From: Subtercola sp.
Lineage (GTDB): Bacteria > Actinomycetota > Actinomycetes > Actinomycetales > Microbacteriaceae
Assembly: GCA_025463765.1 (NCBI GenBank)
Contig: JAODBC010000053.1
Location: forward strand, 1-63,369
Length of the DNA stretch: 63,369 bases
Direction: 5' to 3'
The notes below the pieces were generated by a model. It had not been told where the DNA came from. It saw nothing but the letters and a program-made list of their open reading frames with translations, and made no database searches. The translations under genes were made by a program, and so were the position numbers. Below are positions 26,525-35,098 of the stretch, piece by piece. Numbering within the stretch: position 1 is the first letter of the stretch; the number at the start of each line of letters is the position of its first letter.

Positions 26525-28027
26525 GTGAGAACTCATGGGGCCGACCCTCAGCTTCCGGCGGTAGCGCAGACGCCGGATGCCCGCGACGAAGCCGCGACGA
26601 CCGCGGGTGTCGGCAGCGCCCCACGCGCGGCGCCCGGCAGCGCAACCCCGGCGGCGCCGAGCAGCGACCTTCCGCATGCGACGGCTGGCGCCGCGACCAG
26701 CGCCGCACCGCCCGCCGTGTCACCGCCCAGCGATACGCTCGAGAGCGTCGGCGAGGTGGAGGCGCTCAAGCGCATCTTTCCGAGGCTGCCCGCCGCGACC
26801 TCTGCACTGCTCGGCCCCGGCGACGATGCTGCCGTGATCTCGGCTCCGGATGCCCGGTTCGTCGTCACGACCGACATGATGATTCACGGCCCCGACTTTC
26901 GCCTCGCCTGGTCGACTCCCCACGATCTCGGCTGGAAAGCCGCGGTCACGAACCTCGCCGATGTCGCAGCGATGGGCGCGACATCTTCGGCTCTCGTCGT
27001 CGCCATCGCAGCCCCACTCGACACTCCGGTCGCAACGCTCGAGGGAATCGCCGACGGACTCCGCGACGCGTGCGCGGCGCTCGCTCCGACCGCCGGCGTC
27101 GTGGGGGGAGACCTCTCGGTTTCGAAAACTCTCACCCTCGCCGTGACGGCTTTCGGCGACCTCGACGGCCGCGCGCCCGTCGTGCGCTCGGGTGCCCGCC
27201 CCGGCGACGTGGTCGCCGTCGCCGGAGACCTCGGGCGAGCCGGCGCCGGCATCTGGCTGCTCTTCGACCGCGCGATGTCGTCCGCAGACGCGAGCCTGCA
27301 GTACGCCGCCGAGCCTCGCGCGGCCGACGCGAGCCACCCGCCGTCCGCCGCTTCGTCCGCAGACGCGAGCCTGCAGTACGCCGCCGAGCCTCGCGCGGCC
27401 GACGCGAGCCACCCGCCGGCCGTCGCGGCGCCTGCCGACCCTCCACGGTCGCCCGCGCCCGCCGCGGCGACCGCCGACGCACCACCGTCGCCCGCTCCCG
27501 CGCCCGCCACCGAGCCTGCCTCGCCCATCACCACATCCACGTCACCTACCCCTCGCCACCCCGACGCCGCGCTCGGGCGGGCCGTGCGCCACCGCCATCC
27601 GGCGCTCGTCGAAGCCCAGCTCGCGCCGACCTCTCCGCTTGACGCAGGCGTCGCGGCTGCCCAGGGCGGCGCCACAGCGATGCTCGACGTCTCTGACGGA
27701 CTGGTTCTCGACGCCGGGCGAATCGCCTCGGCGAGTGGATGCTCGATCGATTTCTCTCATACGGCCATCGAAGCCGAAGTGGCAGCCCTCCGAGCGCTCG
27801 ACGACGTGATCGGTGCACAAGCTCGCGACTTCGTGCTCTGTGGAGGAGAAGACCACGCGCTGCTCGCCACGTTTCCACACGACGTGCCGCTGCCGGCGGG
27901 GTTCCGCCAGATCGGGGTCGTCGTCGAAAGCCCTGCCGGGCATCCACTGGTCACGGTCGGCGGCGAGGCCTACGTCAAGCCCGGCGGCTGGGACCCCTTC
28001 AGCGACTGGAACGGCGCGGAGGGCTGA
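26525..28027 (+). CDS. thiL: Thiamine-monophosphate kinase with repeat-derived insert
   Basis: 500 residues against about 320 in the family. It phosphorylates thiamine monophosphate to the active diphosphate. Motifs: GEVEALKRIFPRL, LGPGDDAAVI (metal), VVTTDMMIHGPDF, NLADVAAMGATSS, VVGGDLSVSKTL and later AMLDVSDGLVLDAGRIA and CGGEDHALLATF. An N-terminal ~75-residue Ala/Pro tail and a ~95-residue Ala/Pro insert (residues ~255-350) are extra. The insert contains a 25-residue unit in two copies (SADASLQYAAEPRAADASHP). The catalytic core is complete, so the enzyme should work. No TPP riboswitch is seen. Confidence 0.9.
   Translation: MRTHGADPQLPAVAQTPDARDEAATTAGVGSAPRAAPGSATPAAPSSDLPHATAGAATSAAPPAVSPPSDTLESVGEVEALKRIFPRLPAATSALLGPGDDAAVISAPDARFVVTTDMMIHGPDFRLAWSTPHDLGWKAAVTNLADVAAMGATSSALVVAIAAPLDTPVATLEGIADGLRDACAALAPTAGVVGGDLSVSKTLTLAVTAFGDLDGRAPVVRSGARPGDVVAVAGDLGRAGAGIWLLFDRAMSSADASLQYAAEPRAADASHPPSAASSADASLQYAAEPRAADASHPPAVAAPADPPRSPAPAAATADAPPSPAPAPATEPASPITTSTSPTPRHPDAALGRAVRHRHPALVEAQLAPTSPLDAGVAAAQGGATAMLDVSDGLVLDAGRIASASGCSIDFSHTAIEAEVAALRALDDVIGAQARDFVLCGGEDHALLATFPHDVPLPAGFRQIGVVVESPAGHPLVTVGGEAYVKPGGWDPFSDWNGAEG
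27281..27418. repeat. 75-bp period duplication inside thiL
   Basis: The segment at 27281 is repeated from 27356 with about 63 identical bases (core TCCGCAGACGCGAGCCTGCA). It lies in the non-conserved insert and keeps the frame. Confidence 0.85.
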
Positions 28028-28121
28028 TCGGCTCCCAGTAGAATTTGAGGCACGCGCCGCGACCCGACACCGGTGATGAGCACCTGCCGCTGCGCTGTTT
28101 ATGAACGAAAGCAGCGGTCAC

Positions 28122-28424
28122 ATGGGCAAACTGATCTACGGAACACCGGGCGTCGAGATCGAGTTCGACGACCGTGTGCTCGCCCACCTGCGGGTGGTCA
28201 TCGTCACGAAGCTGCGCCGCGGTGAGTCGTTCACGATGCAGTACGCCTACGGGCCCGAGGCAGGCGCGGGGCACGCAAGCCTCTGGATGCACCCCTCGAT
28301 TCCTCTGCAGTTCAAGTTCTACGGCAGCAAAGAGCCGGCGCTGAACCGAGCCTGGATCGAGGCGCTGATGCTCGGCGCCAGCACGACCGTCGGCCTGCAG
28401 CTGTTGCCCGAACCCGACATGTAG
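28122..28424 (+). CDS. Small DUF7882-like protein (often misnamed ATP-dependent DNA ligase)
   Basis: 100 residues, starting MGKLIYGTPGVEIEFDDRVL, followed by LRVVIVTKLRRGESF and HASLWMHPSIPLQFKFYGS. The MGKLIYG start with EFxDR is shared by a multi-copy small-protein family of Microbacteriaceae of unknown role; the ligase label seen in some annotations is not supported by any nucleotidyltransferase motif. An ATG at 28101 would add seven residues; 28122 is chosen on the conserved N-terminus. No good ribosome site for either. Confidence 0.75.
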   Translation: MGKLIYGTPGVEIEFDDRVLAHLRVVIVTKLRRGESFTMQYAYGPEAGAGHASLWMHPSIPLQFKFYGSKEPALNRAWIEALMLGASTTVGLQLLPEPDM

Positions 28425-28437
28425 TAACCAGCAGCGA

Positions 28438-28604
28438 GCAAGCCAGCAGTCAGCAGCAAGCACCGAGTCGCCAGCAGCGAGCAACCCAGCGGCCAGCGGC
28501 CAGCACCGAGTCGCCATCAGCCAGCGGCCAGCACCGAGTCGCCAGCACCGAGTCGCCATCAGCCAGCGGCCAGCACCGAGTCGCCACCAGCCAGCACCCA
28601 GAAG
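28438..28604. repeat. Compound minisatellite of CCAGCACCGAGTCGCCA units
   Basis: Units such as CCAGCACCGAGTCGCCA and TCAGCCAGCGG alternate over about 165 bp with a higher-order period near 28-45 bp. It lies downstream of the DUF7882-like gene and just before a strong terminator. Confidence 0.75.
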
Positions 28605-28606
28605 CA

Positions 28607-28656
28607 CGAAAGAACGCCGACCCGACCACTTAGATGGTCGAGCCGGCGTTCTTTCG
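28607..28656. terminator. Bidirectional terminator between the DUF7882-like and MFS genes
   Basis: A 22-bp stem with two mismatches, CGAAAGAACGCCG and CCGGCGTTCTTTCG as the outer arms and CGACCA/TGGTCG inside, closes a 6-nt loop (CTTAGA). GAAAG and CTTTC ends give short A/T tracts on both sides. Confidence 0.85.
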
Positions 28657-28673
28657 TCAGGCGCGAGTGCGGG

Positions 28674-30392
28674 TTACAGCGAGTGCCGTGGCCCCGAAGC
28701 CTTGGCGGCTTCCGACTCGTCGTCGGTCAGTTGAGCCAATTCCGCATCGGGATCTGCCGAACCGGCCGCCCGGATCTCCTCCAGCGCGATGGCGTCAGTT
28801 GCGAGGGAGACTCGCGATGCACCGTCGACCTCGAGCGACTCCGACAGCACCTCGCCGCGGTCGAGCGTGGTGGCAAGCGGCTTCTCTTTGACGAAGAACA
28901 GCAGCACCGTAGCGGCGAGCACCAGCGGAACCATCAGCAGGAACACGGGGGTCAGAGCGTCGTTGTACGAACCGATGATGATGTCACGAACCGAGGCAGG
29001 CAGCGCGCGCACCAGGTCGGGCGTCAGCGAGTTGTTTCCGCCGGCGGTACCGGTTCCTCCGGCGGGCATACGCTCGGCCAGCAGTGTGGTCAGCTTCGCG
29101 GTGAACAGGCTGCCGACGATGGCCGTGCCGAGTGAGGCACCGATCTGGCGGAAGTAGTTGTTCGACGCGGTGGCCGTACCGACCACACGCAGCGGGAACG
29201 TGTTCTGCACGATGAGGATGAGAATCTGCATACACATACCGAGCCCGATACCCATGATGGCGAGGTAGGCGCAGATGATCCAGACGGGCATCCCGGCGGT
29301 CATTGTCGACAGCAGCAAGAGCGAACCGGCCGTGATGATCGTGCCGACGATCGGCAAGAACTTGTAGTGACCGGTACGGCTCACCAGCTGACCCGAGCCG
29401 ATCGAGGTGATCAGCAGACCCGCCATCAGCGGAATCATCAGCAGGCCGGCCTGAGTGGCGTTGGCACCCGTGACCATCTGCATGTAGGTCGGCAGGTAGG
29501 CGAGCGCCCCGAACATCGCGATACCGATGATGAGACCGGCGATCGTGGTGAACACGAAGTTGCGCTGCTTGAACAGGAACGGAGGCATGATGGGCTCCGA
29601 CGCGCGACGCTCCACCATGATGAAGGCGATCGCGGCGACGACGGTACCGACGATGAGGCCGATGATCGTAGGCGAATCCCAGTCGTACGTGTTGCCACCC
29701 CAGGTCGTGGTGAGCACGAGGCCGGTCGAGGCGAGCGCCAGCAGAATCATGCCGGCGAAGTCGATGCGGGGCTTGCCCTGCTGGCCCTTCGGCAGGTGCA
29801 GGAACATCACGGCAGAGAGGATCGCGAGGATGCCCAGGGGAATGTTCATCCAGAAGCCCCATCTCCAGCCGGGCCCTTCGGTGAACCAGCCGCCGAGCAG
29901 CGGGCCGGCGACGCTCGACAGGGCGAACACGCCGCCCATGATGCCCATGTACTTGCCGCGCTCACGAGCGGGCACGACGTCGGCGATGATGGCCTGCGAG
30001 AGAATCATCAGACCACCGCCACCGAGGCCCTGAATGGCCCGGCCTGCAATGAGCTGGCCCATGTCGGGGGCGAGGCCACCGATGATCGAGCCGAGCATGA
30101 AGAGGCTGATCGCGATGATGAACAGGCCCTTGCGGCCGATGAGGTCACCGAGCTTGCCGTAGACGGGCAGCACGATGGTCGACGCGAGGATGTACGCGGT
30201 GGTCACCCACAGCATGAGGTCGACGCCGTGCAGCTGGCCGACGATGGTGGGCAGTGCGGTGCTGAAGATGGTCTGATCGAGAGACGCGAGAAGCATCGTC
30301 ACCATCAGGCCGGCGAACACCAGAAGGATGTTGCGTTTCGAAGTCGGCGCGGCCGTAGATGCGGTCGGTGCCGGAGCGGTTGTGGCACTCAT
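28674..30392 (-). CDS. MFS drug exporter, DHA2 (EmrB/QacA) family, 14 helices
   Basis: 572 residues from the ATG at 30392. Motif A-like GKLGDLIGRKGLF, LDQTIFSTALPTIVGQL (motif D1), and GPLLGGWFTEGPGWRWGFWMNIPLG (motif C and the DHA2 WRWxFxxNxP) are clear. The C-terminal ~65 residues are cytosolic and acidic. It should export drugs or hydrophobic cations by proton exchange. It overlaps the upstream TetR gene by 4 bp (ATGA), so regulator and pump form an operon. Confidence 0.92.
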   Translation of the reverse strand: MSATTAPAPTASTAAPTSKRNILLVFAGLMVTMLLASLDQTIFSTALPTIVGQLHGVDLMLWVTTAYILASTIVLPVYGKLGDLIGRKGLFIIAISLFMLGSIIGGLAPDMGQLIAGRAIQGLGGGGLMILSQAIIADVVPARERGKYMGIMGGVFALSSVAGPLLGGWFTEGPGWRWGFWMNIPLGILAILSAVMFLHLPKGQQGKPRIDFAGMILLALASTGLVLTTTWGGNTYDWDSPTIIGLIVGTVVAAIAFIMVERRASEPIMPPFLFKQRNFVFTTIAGLIIGIAMFGALAYLPTYMQMVTGANATQAGLLMIPLMAGLLITSIGSGQLVSRTGHYKFLPIVGTIITAGSLLLLSTMTAGMPVWIICAYLAIMGIGLGMCMQILILIVQNTFPLRVVGTATASNNYFRQIGASLGTAIVGSLFTAKLTTLLAERMPAGGTGTAGGNNSLTPDLVRALPASVRDIIIGSYNDALTPVFLLMVPLVLAATVLLFFVKEKPLATTLDRGEVLSESLEVDGASRVSLATDAIALEEIRAAGSADPDAELAQLTDDESEAAKASGPRHSL

Positions 30393-31039
30393 TGGATTTT
30401 TTTCGTTACCTCTCTGACGAGCTCGATGGCTCGCTGTTCCAACTGGTCTGTCGTGGCCGGGTCTGAGCTGACCGTGCTGCCTTCGGTGACCCACTCTTTG
30501 ACGGCGACGCGAACGCCACCGCTGCAGATCGTGAGCAGCATGTCGGCCGAGGCCGAACGGGTTTCAACGGGGTCTGCCGCGAATTCGGGATCGTTCGCCA
30601 GCAGGGTCTGGATGGCCGCGGTGAGCTGATCGGCCATGCGTGTCATTTGCGTGACATGCCTGCTCAGCAGTTCGGGGTGGGCCTTGACGACCTGCATGCG
30701 AAGAGCGTGCAGGTCGGTGGTCGTAATGGAGGGGCCGATCACCCAGAACAACAGCTTGACGATCGACTCGACGAGGTCGGCGCCGTCGTTCTTGTGCAGG
30801 TGAGCGATGACGGCCTCTTCGGTCAGCTCGAGGTCGTGGATGCCGAGTACGGCGTCTTCTTTGCTATCGAAATAGTTGAAGAAGGTGCGGCTCGACACGT
30901 CGGCGGCCTCGCTGATGGCGTCGACCGTGGCGTGGGCCAGGCCCTCGCGCAGCACCAATTCGACAGCTGCTCGCTCGAGTTTGGCCCGCGTCTCGGCGCG
31001 CTTCTTGTCGCGTAGTCCGAGGGGGGCGGTGATTTCCAT
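30389..31039 (-). CDS. TetR/AcrR-family repressor of the MFS exporter
   Basis: 216 residues. The N-terminal helix-turn-helix is clear: RDKKRAETRAKLERAAVELV, then AHATVDAISEAADVSSRTFFNYFDSKEDAV. The C-terminal ligand domain resembles the TetR_C family with AHPELLSRHVTQM. First gene of the TetR-MFS operon, so it controls itself and the pump. The promoter reads TTGCGA, 17 bp, AATAAT, 6 nt, ATG on the minus strand. Confidence 0.92.
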   Translation of the reverse strand: MEITAPLGLRDKKRAETRAKLERAAVELVLREGLAHATVDAISEAADVSSRTFFNYFDSKEDAVLGIHDLELTEEAVIAHLHKNDGADLVESIVKLLFWVIGPSITTTDLHALRMQVVKAHPELLSRHVTQMTRMADQLTAAIQTLLANDPEFAADPVETRSASADMLLTICSGGVRVAVKEWVTEGSTVSSDPATTDQLEQRAIELVREVTKKIQ

Positions 31040-31045
31040 ATCTCA

Positions 31046-31102
31046 ATTATTGCGCTACGTGCAAACTTTCGCAACTGCAACGTTGCGTACCTGCAAGTTT
31101 GC
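31046..31102 (-). promoter_or_regulatory. TetR operon promoter with 42-bp imperfect palindromic operator
   Basis: On the minus strand the -35 is TTGCGA (31074-31069) and the -10 AATAAT (31051-31046), spacing 17, with the ATG 6 nt on. A symmetric element spans 31061-31102: outer arms GCAAACTT and AAGTTTGC and a central perfect palindrome GCAACGTTGC (31077-31086), all sharing one centre at 31081.5. It covers the -35, as expected for a TetR repressor site. Additional TGCAA half-like sequences lie nearby. Confidence 0.72.
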
Positions 31103-31170
31103 TGTGATGCAATCTTGCAGGCAATGAATCTCGTGCGCGGGAATGTTCAGGCCAGACTACACTCGTGAAC

Positions 31171-31875
31171 GTGGAGTTACGAGCATCCCTCATGTCTGAC
31201 TACGAAGACCGGCTGCCGGTGCTTATCGCGGTGCTCGTGAATCTCGCGCTCTTGTACTTCATTCCACAGAGATTCCAGGTGCTGCCGAGCTGGCTGGTGC
31301 CGGCGATAGCGGGCGTGCTGCTGATACCGCTTGTCATCCTGAATCCTCGGCGGCTGTGCCGCGAAACGACGCTCTCCCGATGGATTTCGATCGCCCTGAC
31401 CTCGTTTCTCGTGCTGGCGAACCAGCTCACCGTGCTCGTGACGATCGAGAACCTGCTGAACGGCGATGCAGACGGCAAAGACGTGCTTCTCAGCGCGCTG
31501 CAGGTGTGGCTCAGCAGCGTGATCACCTTCGGGCTCGTCTACTGGGAACTCGACCACGGCGGCCCGGTCGCGCGCCGAGAAGCAGGTGGCTGGAACGCTG
31601 CGGGGGCCGACTTCAGGTTTCCGCAGAACGACGGTAGCGACGACGCCACTTCTGCCAACGGAAGCGCTGCTGACGCCAGCGCCGACTCCGCGAGGGCCTG
31701 GCGGCCCGGCTACATCGACTATTTCTACGTGGCCTTCACGAACATGATCGCGTTCAGCCCCACCGACACCATGCCGATGACCTCCCGCGCCAAACTCATC
31801 ATGGCGTTCCAGTCCATCGGCGCTTTCGTTCTGCTCGCCCTCGTCGTCTCGCGCGCCGTCAACATTCTGGGCTGA
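31171..31875 (+). CDS. Conserved membrane protein with a channel-like C-terminal hairpin
   Basis: 234 residues. Helices at VLIAVLVNLALLYFI, LVPAIAGVLLIPLVIL, ISIALTSFLVLANQLTVLV, VWLSSVITFGLVYWEL, and a last pair. The sequence DYFYVAFTNMIAFSPTDTMP then TSRAKLIMAFQSIGAFVLLALVVSRAV resembles the pore loop plus inner helix of two-helix ion channels, though the TVGYG filter is not present. The loop around residues 130-175 is low-complexity Ala/Ser/Asp. TACACT lies 7 nt before the GTG at 31171; an upstream GTG at 31165 would be too close to that box. Function unknown. Confidence 0.7.
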   Translation: MELRASLMSDYEDRLPVLIAVLVNLALLYFIPQRFQVLPSWLVPAIAGVLLIPLVILNPRRLCRETTLSRWISIALTSFLVLANQLTVLVTIENLLNGDADGKDVLLSALQVWLSSVITFGLVYWELDHGGPVARREAGGWNAAGADFRFPQNDGSDDATSANGSAADASADSARAWRPGYIDYFYVAFTNMIAFSPTDTMPMTSRAKLIMAFQSIGAFVLLALVVSRAVNILG

Positions 31876-31918
31876 CTCGTGTCGCGGCGGCGGCGGTCGG
31901 CGGCTGGCACCCGACGCG

Positions 31919-32491
31919 TTAGCCCGCCGTCAGCCACCAGAGCGTCGTCTCGCCGTAGTCCTTGCGGCGGTCGAGTTCGAGCGCGGACGGCAGCGCGGGC
32001 TGGGGAGAGCGCGAGGTGCGCTCGACAACGACGGTAGCGCCCGGTACGACGTGGTTGACGAGGCGATGCAGGGTCTCGGCCAGCTCCGGTTCGCCGAGGT
32101 CGTAGGGCGGGTCGATGAACACGATGTCGAAGCGCGACGGCGTCGTGCCGAGAAACGCCGAAACCGCTTGCGGAAGCACGTGAATCCGCGGTTTCGACAC
32201 CTTCGAGGCCGTCGCGGCGCTCAGGATGACCGCGGCATTGGCCTTGGCCACGCGAGCGGCCTGGGCGCTCTTCTCCACGAGCGTCACCTCGGCGGCCCCG
32301 CGGCTTGCGGCCTCGAGGCCGAGCGCACCGGATCCTGCGAAGAGGTCGAGAACCGCACTGCCGACGATCAGGTCGCGTGACTCGAGGGCGGAGAAGATGG
32401 CCTCGCGCACCCGGTCGCTGGTCGGGCGGGTACCGCTGGAGGGAACGGCCAGTCGCTGCGAACCGGCGAAGCCGGCGATGATGCGAGTCAT
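31919..32491 (-). CDS. rsmD: 16S rRNA (guanine(966)-N2)-methyltransferase
   Basis: 190 residues. SAM fold with [21 protein letters not shown], and the N6/N2 catalytic motif FIDPPYDLG (D-P-P-Y). The N-terminal [30 protein letters not shown] is typical of RsmD. TACTAT is 6 nt before the ATG at 32491. Divergent from recG by 69 bp, a common arrangement in Microbacteriaceae, where coaD also stands close. Confidence 0.93.
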   Translation of the reverse strand: [190 protein letters not shown]

Positions 32492-32560
32492 GGCTGAATA
32501 GTATCCACAGGTCGGCAGCTGAGCCGCGGTCGTGTCGGCTGCCCGGCTTAGACTCGGCGT

Positions 32561-34969
32561 ATGAACGCGTCGAGCCCTCCGGCCTCGGACTCCGCTGAGA
32601 GTGCCGGGCGCGGCTCGACGTGGACGAAGGGTGACGACCGAGCGGTACGCGAGCTCACCGCGGGCGAACGGCGGGCGAACCTCGGAACAGGGTCGCCTCT
32701 CGACGACAAGGTGTCGGGCGTCGTCGGCGGGCGCACGGCCGGGGTGCTGCAGAAGTCGTTCGGAATCGTCACGGTCGGCGACATGCTCGAGCACTACCCG
32801 CGGCGTTATGCCCGCCGGGGCGAGCTCACTGCCCTCAGCGAGCTGCCGCTGAACGAGACGGTCACGATCGTGGCCGAGATTCGCAAGGTGGTCGAACGGC
32901 CGATGAAGGCCCGGCGCGGCTCGATTCTCGAGGTCTCCATCTCTGACGGCCGCGGCATCCTGAGTCTGACGTTCTTCAACCAGGCCTGGCGTTCACGCGA
33001 GCTGCGGCCCGGCTTGCGGGGCATTTTCGCCGGGAAGGTCTCTGAGTACCGCGGCGCCCTTCAGCTCGCGCACCCCGATTATCAGCTGTTCGATGAACTC
33101 GACCTGCTCGAACTCGACGGGAGTGTCGACGAGAAGGCAAAGAAATGGGCCGAGTCGCCGATTCCCATCTATCCGGCGAGCGGAACGATGTCGAGCTGGC
33201 AGGTGCAGGCGGCCATGGCGATGGTACTCGAGGCAGTCGGCGCGGTCGGTGACCCCGTGCCCGCGGCCCTGCGCAAGCAGCGCGGGCTGGTCGATTTCGG
33301 TACGGCGCTGAAGCTCATCCACCAGCCGAAGAAAGACAGCGACTTCATGCGCGCGCGAGAAGCGCTGAAGTTTCAGGAGGCCTTCGTGCTGCAGACGGCC
33401 CTGCTGCAGCAGCGACAGGCGGCGCACGCCCAGCACGCGAACCCGCGGGTGGCGAAACCGGGCGGGTATCTCGAGCGGTTCGACAAGGCGCTTGCGTTCA
33501 CCTTGACCGGCGATCAGAAGCTCGTCGGCAGCGAGATCACGGCCGATCTGGCCAAACCCGAGCCCATGAATCGGCTTATTCAAGGCGAGGTCGGCTCGGG
33601 TAAGACGCTCGTAGCGCTGCGCGCGATGCTCGCGGTCGCAGATTCGGGCGGTCAGGCCGCGCTGCTCGCGCCGACCGAGGTGCTGGCGGCGCAGCATCTG
33701 AGGTCGATCGTGCGGGTGCTCGGGCCCGATCTTTCGGCCGAGCTCATGCCGACGCTGCATACCGGCCAGCTGCCGATCGCGGTGCGGCGCAAGGCGCTGC
33801 TGCGCATGGTGTCGGGGCAGGCGAAGATCGTCATCGGCACGCATGCACTGCTGAGCGACAACGTGCAGTTCTACGATCTCGGCCTCGTTGTGGTCGACGA
33901 GCAGCACCGGTTCGGGGTCGAACAGCGCGACGCGCTGCGAGCGAAAGGCGCGGTGCCCCCGCACGTGCTGGTGATGACGGCGACTCCGATTCCGCGTACC
34001 GTCGCCATGACCGTGTTCGGCGACCTCGACATCAGTACTATCTCCGAACTGCCCGCGGGGCGGCAGGGCATCTCGAGCTTCGTCGTTCCTCTCGCCGAGA
34101 AGCCGGGCTGGGCCGGGCGCATCTGGCAGCGCACCGCCGAAGAGCTGGCGAAGGGGCGGCAGGCGTTCTTCGTCTGCCCCGCCATCGAATCGACGGTCGC
34201 TGAGACGGCAGACACGCTCGAATCCGACGAGATGGATGCCCGGCCCACGCCGAAGCGCGGCGCGGGCGCCCGGGCCGCCGCCGCCGGTGCCGGCAGGTCT
34301 TCCGCACCCGTCGCAGCCGCCGGCCCGCCCAATGCCGCGGCCCCGCCCGAGCACACCATGGCGACCGTGGTCGGCGTGCTCGCCGAGGCCCGCGCCAATC
34401 CCGCGCTGGCCGGCGCCCGCATCGAACCGCTGCACGGCCGCATGTCGGCCGAAGAGAAAGACCAGACCATGCAGGCCTTCGCCGCCGGCGAGATCGATGT
34501 GCTCGTCGCCACCACGGTCATCGAGGTCGGCGTCGACGTTCCGAACGCCTCGACCATGGTCGTGATGGATGCCGACCGCTTCGGCGTCTCCCAGCTGCAC
34601 CAGCTCCGCGGCCGGGTCGGCCGCGGAGGAGTGCCCGGCCTCTGCCTGCTGGTGACCCACGCCGAGCCCGAGTCCCTCGCCCGCGAGCGAGTGGATGCCG
34701 TGGCCTCGACCCTCGACGGATTCGAACTCGCACAAATCGACCTCGAACTGCGGCGCGAGGGCGATGTGCTCGGCAGCACGCAGTCGGGTGGCCGATCATC
34801 CCTGCGGCTGCTGCGGGTGATCCACGACGGCGATCTCATCGGCGAGGCGCGCGAGGCGGCGGCCGAGGTGCTCGAACGCGACCCGACGCTCGCCGGGCAT
34901 CCGGAGCTCGCAGATGCGCTCTCCCGCAGGCTCGACGAGAGCGACCGGGCCTTTCTCGCCAAGAGCTGA
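32561..34969 (+). CDS. recG: ATP-dependent DNA helicase RecG
   Basis: 802 residues. Wedge/OB region (YPRRYARRGELTALSEL), Walker A GEVGSGKTLVALRAML, the DEQHRFGVEQR motif II, TATPIPRTVAM, and the RecG C-terminal LHQLRGRVGRGG. It unwinds branched DNA, remodelling stalled forks and Holliday junctions. An Ala/Pro/Gly insert of about 45 residues (around residues 560-605, AGARAAAAGAGRSSAPVAAA) separates the helicase lobes. TAGACT stands 6 nt before the ATG. Confidence 0.95.
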   Translation: MNASSPPASDSAESAGRGSTWTKGDDRAVRELTAGERRANLGTGSPLDDKVSGVVGGRTAGVLQKSFGIVTVGDMLEHYPRRYARRGELTALSELPLNETVTIVAEIRKVVERPMKARRGSILEVSISDGRGILSLTFFNQAWRSRELRPGLRGIFAGKVSEYRGALQLAHPDYQLFDELDLLELDGSVDEKAKKWAESPIPIYPASGTMSSWQVQAAMAMVLEAVGAVGDPVPAALRKQRGLVDFGTALKLIHQPKKDSDFMRAREALKFQEAFVLQTALLQQRQAAHAQHANPRVAKPGGYLERFDKALAFTLTGDQKLVGSEITADLAKPEPMNRLIQGEVGSGKTLVALRAMLAVADSGGQAALLAPTEVLAAQHLRSIVRVLGPDLSAELMPTLHTGQLPIAVRRKALLRMVSGQAKIVIGTHALLSDNVQFYDLGLVVVDEQHRFGVEQRDALRAKGAVPPHVLVMTATPIPRTVAMTVFGDLDISTISELPAGRQGISSFVVPLAEKPGWAGRIWQRTAEELAKGRQAFFVCPAIESTVAETADTLESDEMDARPTPKRGAGARAAAAGAGRSSAPVAAAGPPNAAAPPEHTMATVVGVLAEARANPALAGARIEPLHGRMSAEEKDQTMQAFAAGEIDVLVATTVIEVGVDVPNASTMVVMDADRFGVSQLHQLRGRVGRGGVPGLCLLVTHAEPESLARERVDAVASTLDGFELAQIDLELRREGDVLGSTQSGGRSSLRLLRVIHDGDLIGEAREAAAEVLERDPTLAGHPELADALSRRLDESDRAFLAKS

Positions 34970-35098
34970 CGTTCGGCGAACGCGCGCGCCGGTCGAAGCG
35001 CGATGGGGCTCGACGCAGAACGAGGAACGGGTTGCGCGGTATTACGGTAAGCGCCCCGACCGGCCACGGGCACCGCGCCGCATTGATAGCCTGAAAGC

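Noticed and set aside
32993..34735. 580-residue minus-strand frame opposite recG
   Set aside because: Shadow of a certain gene with no recognised motif.
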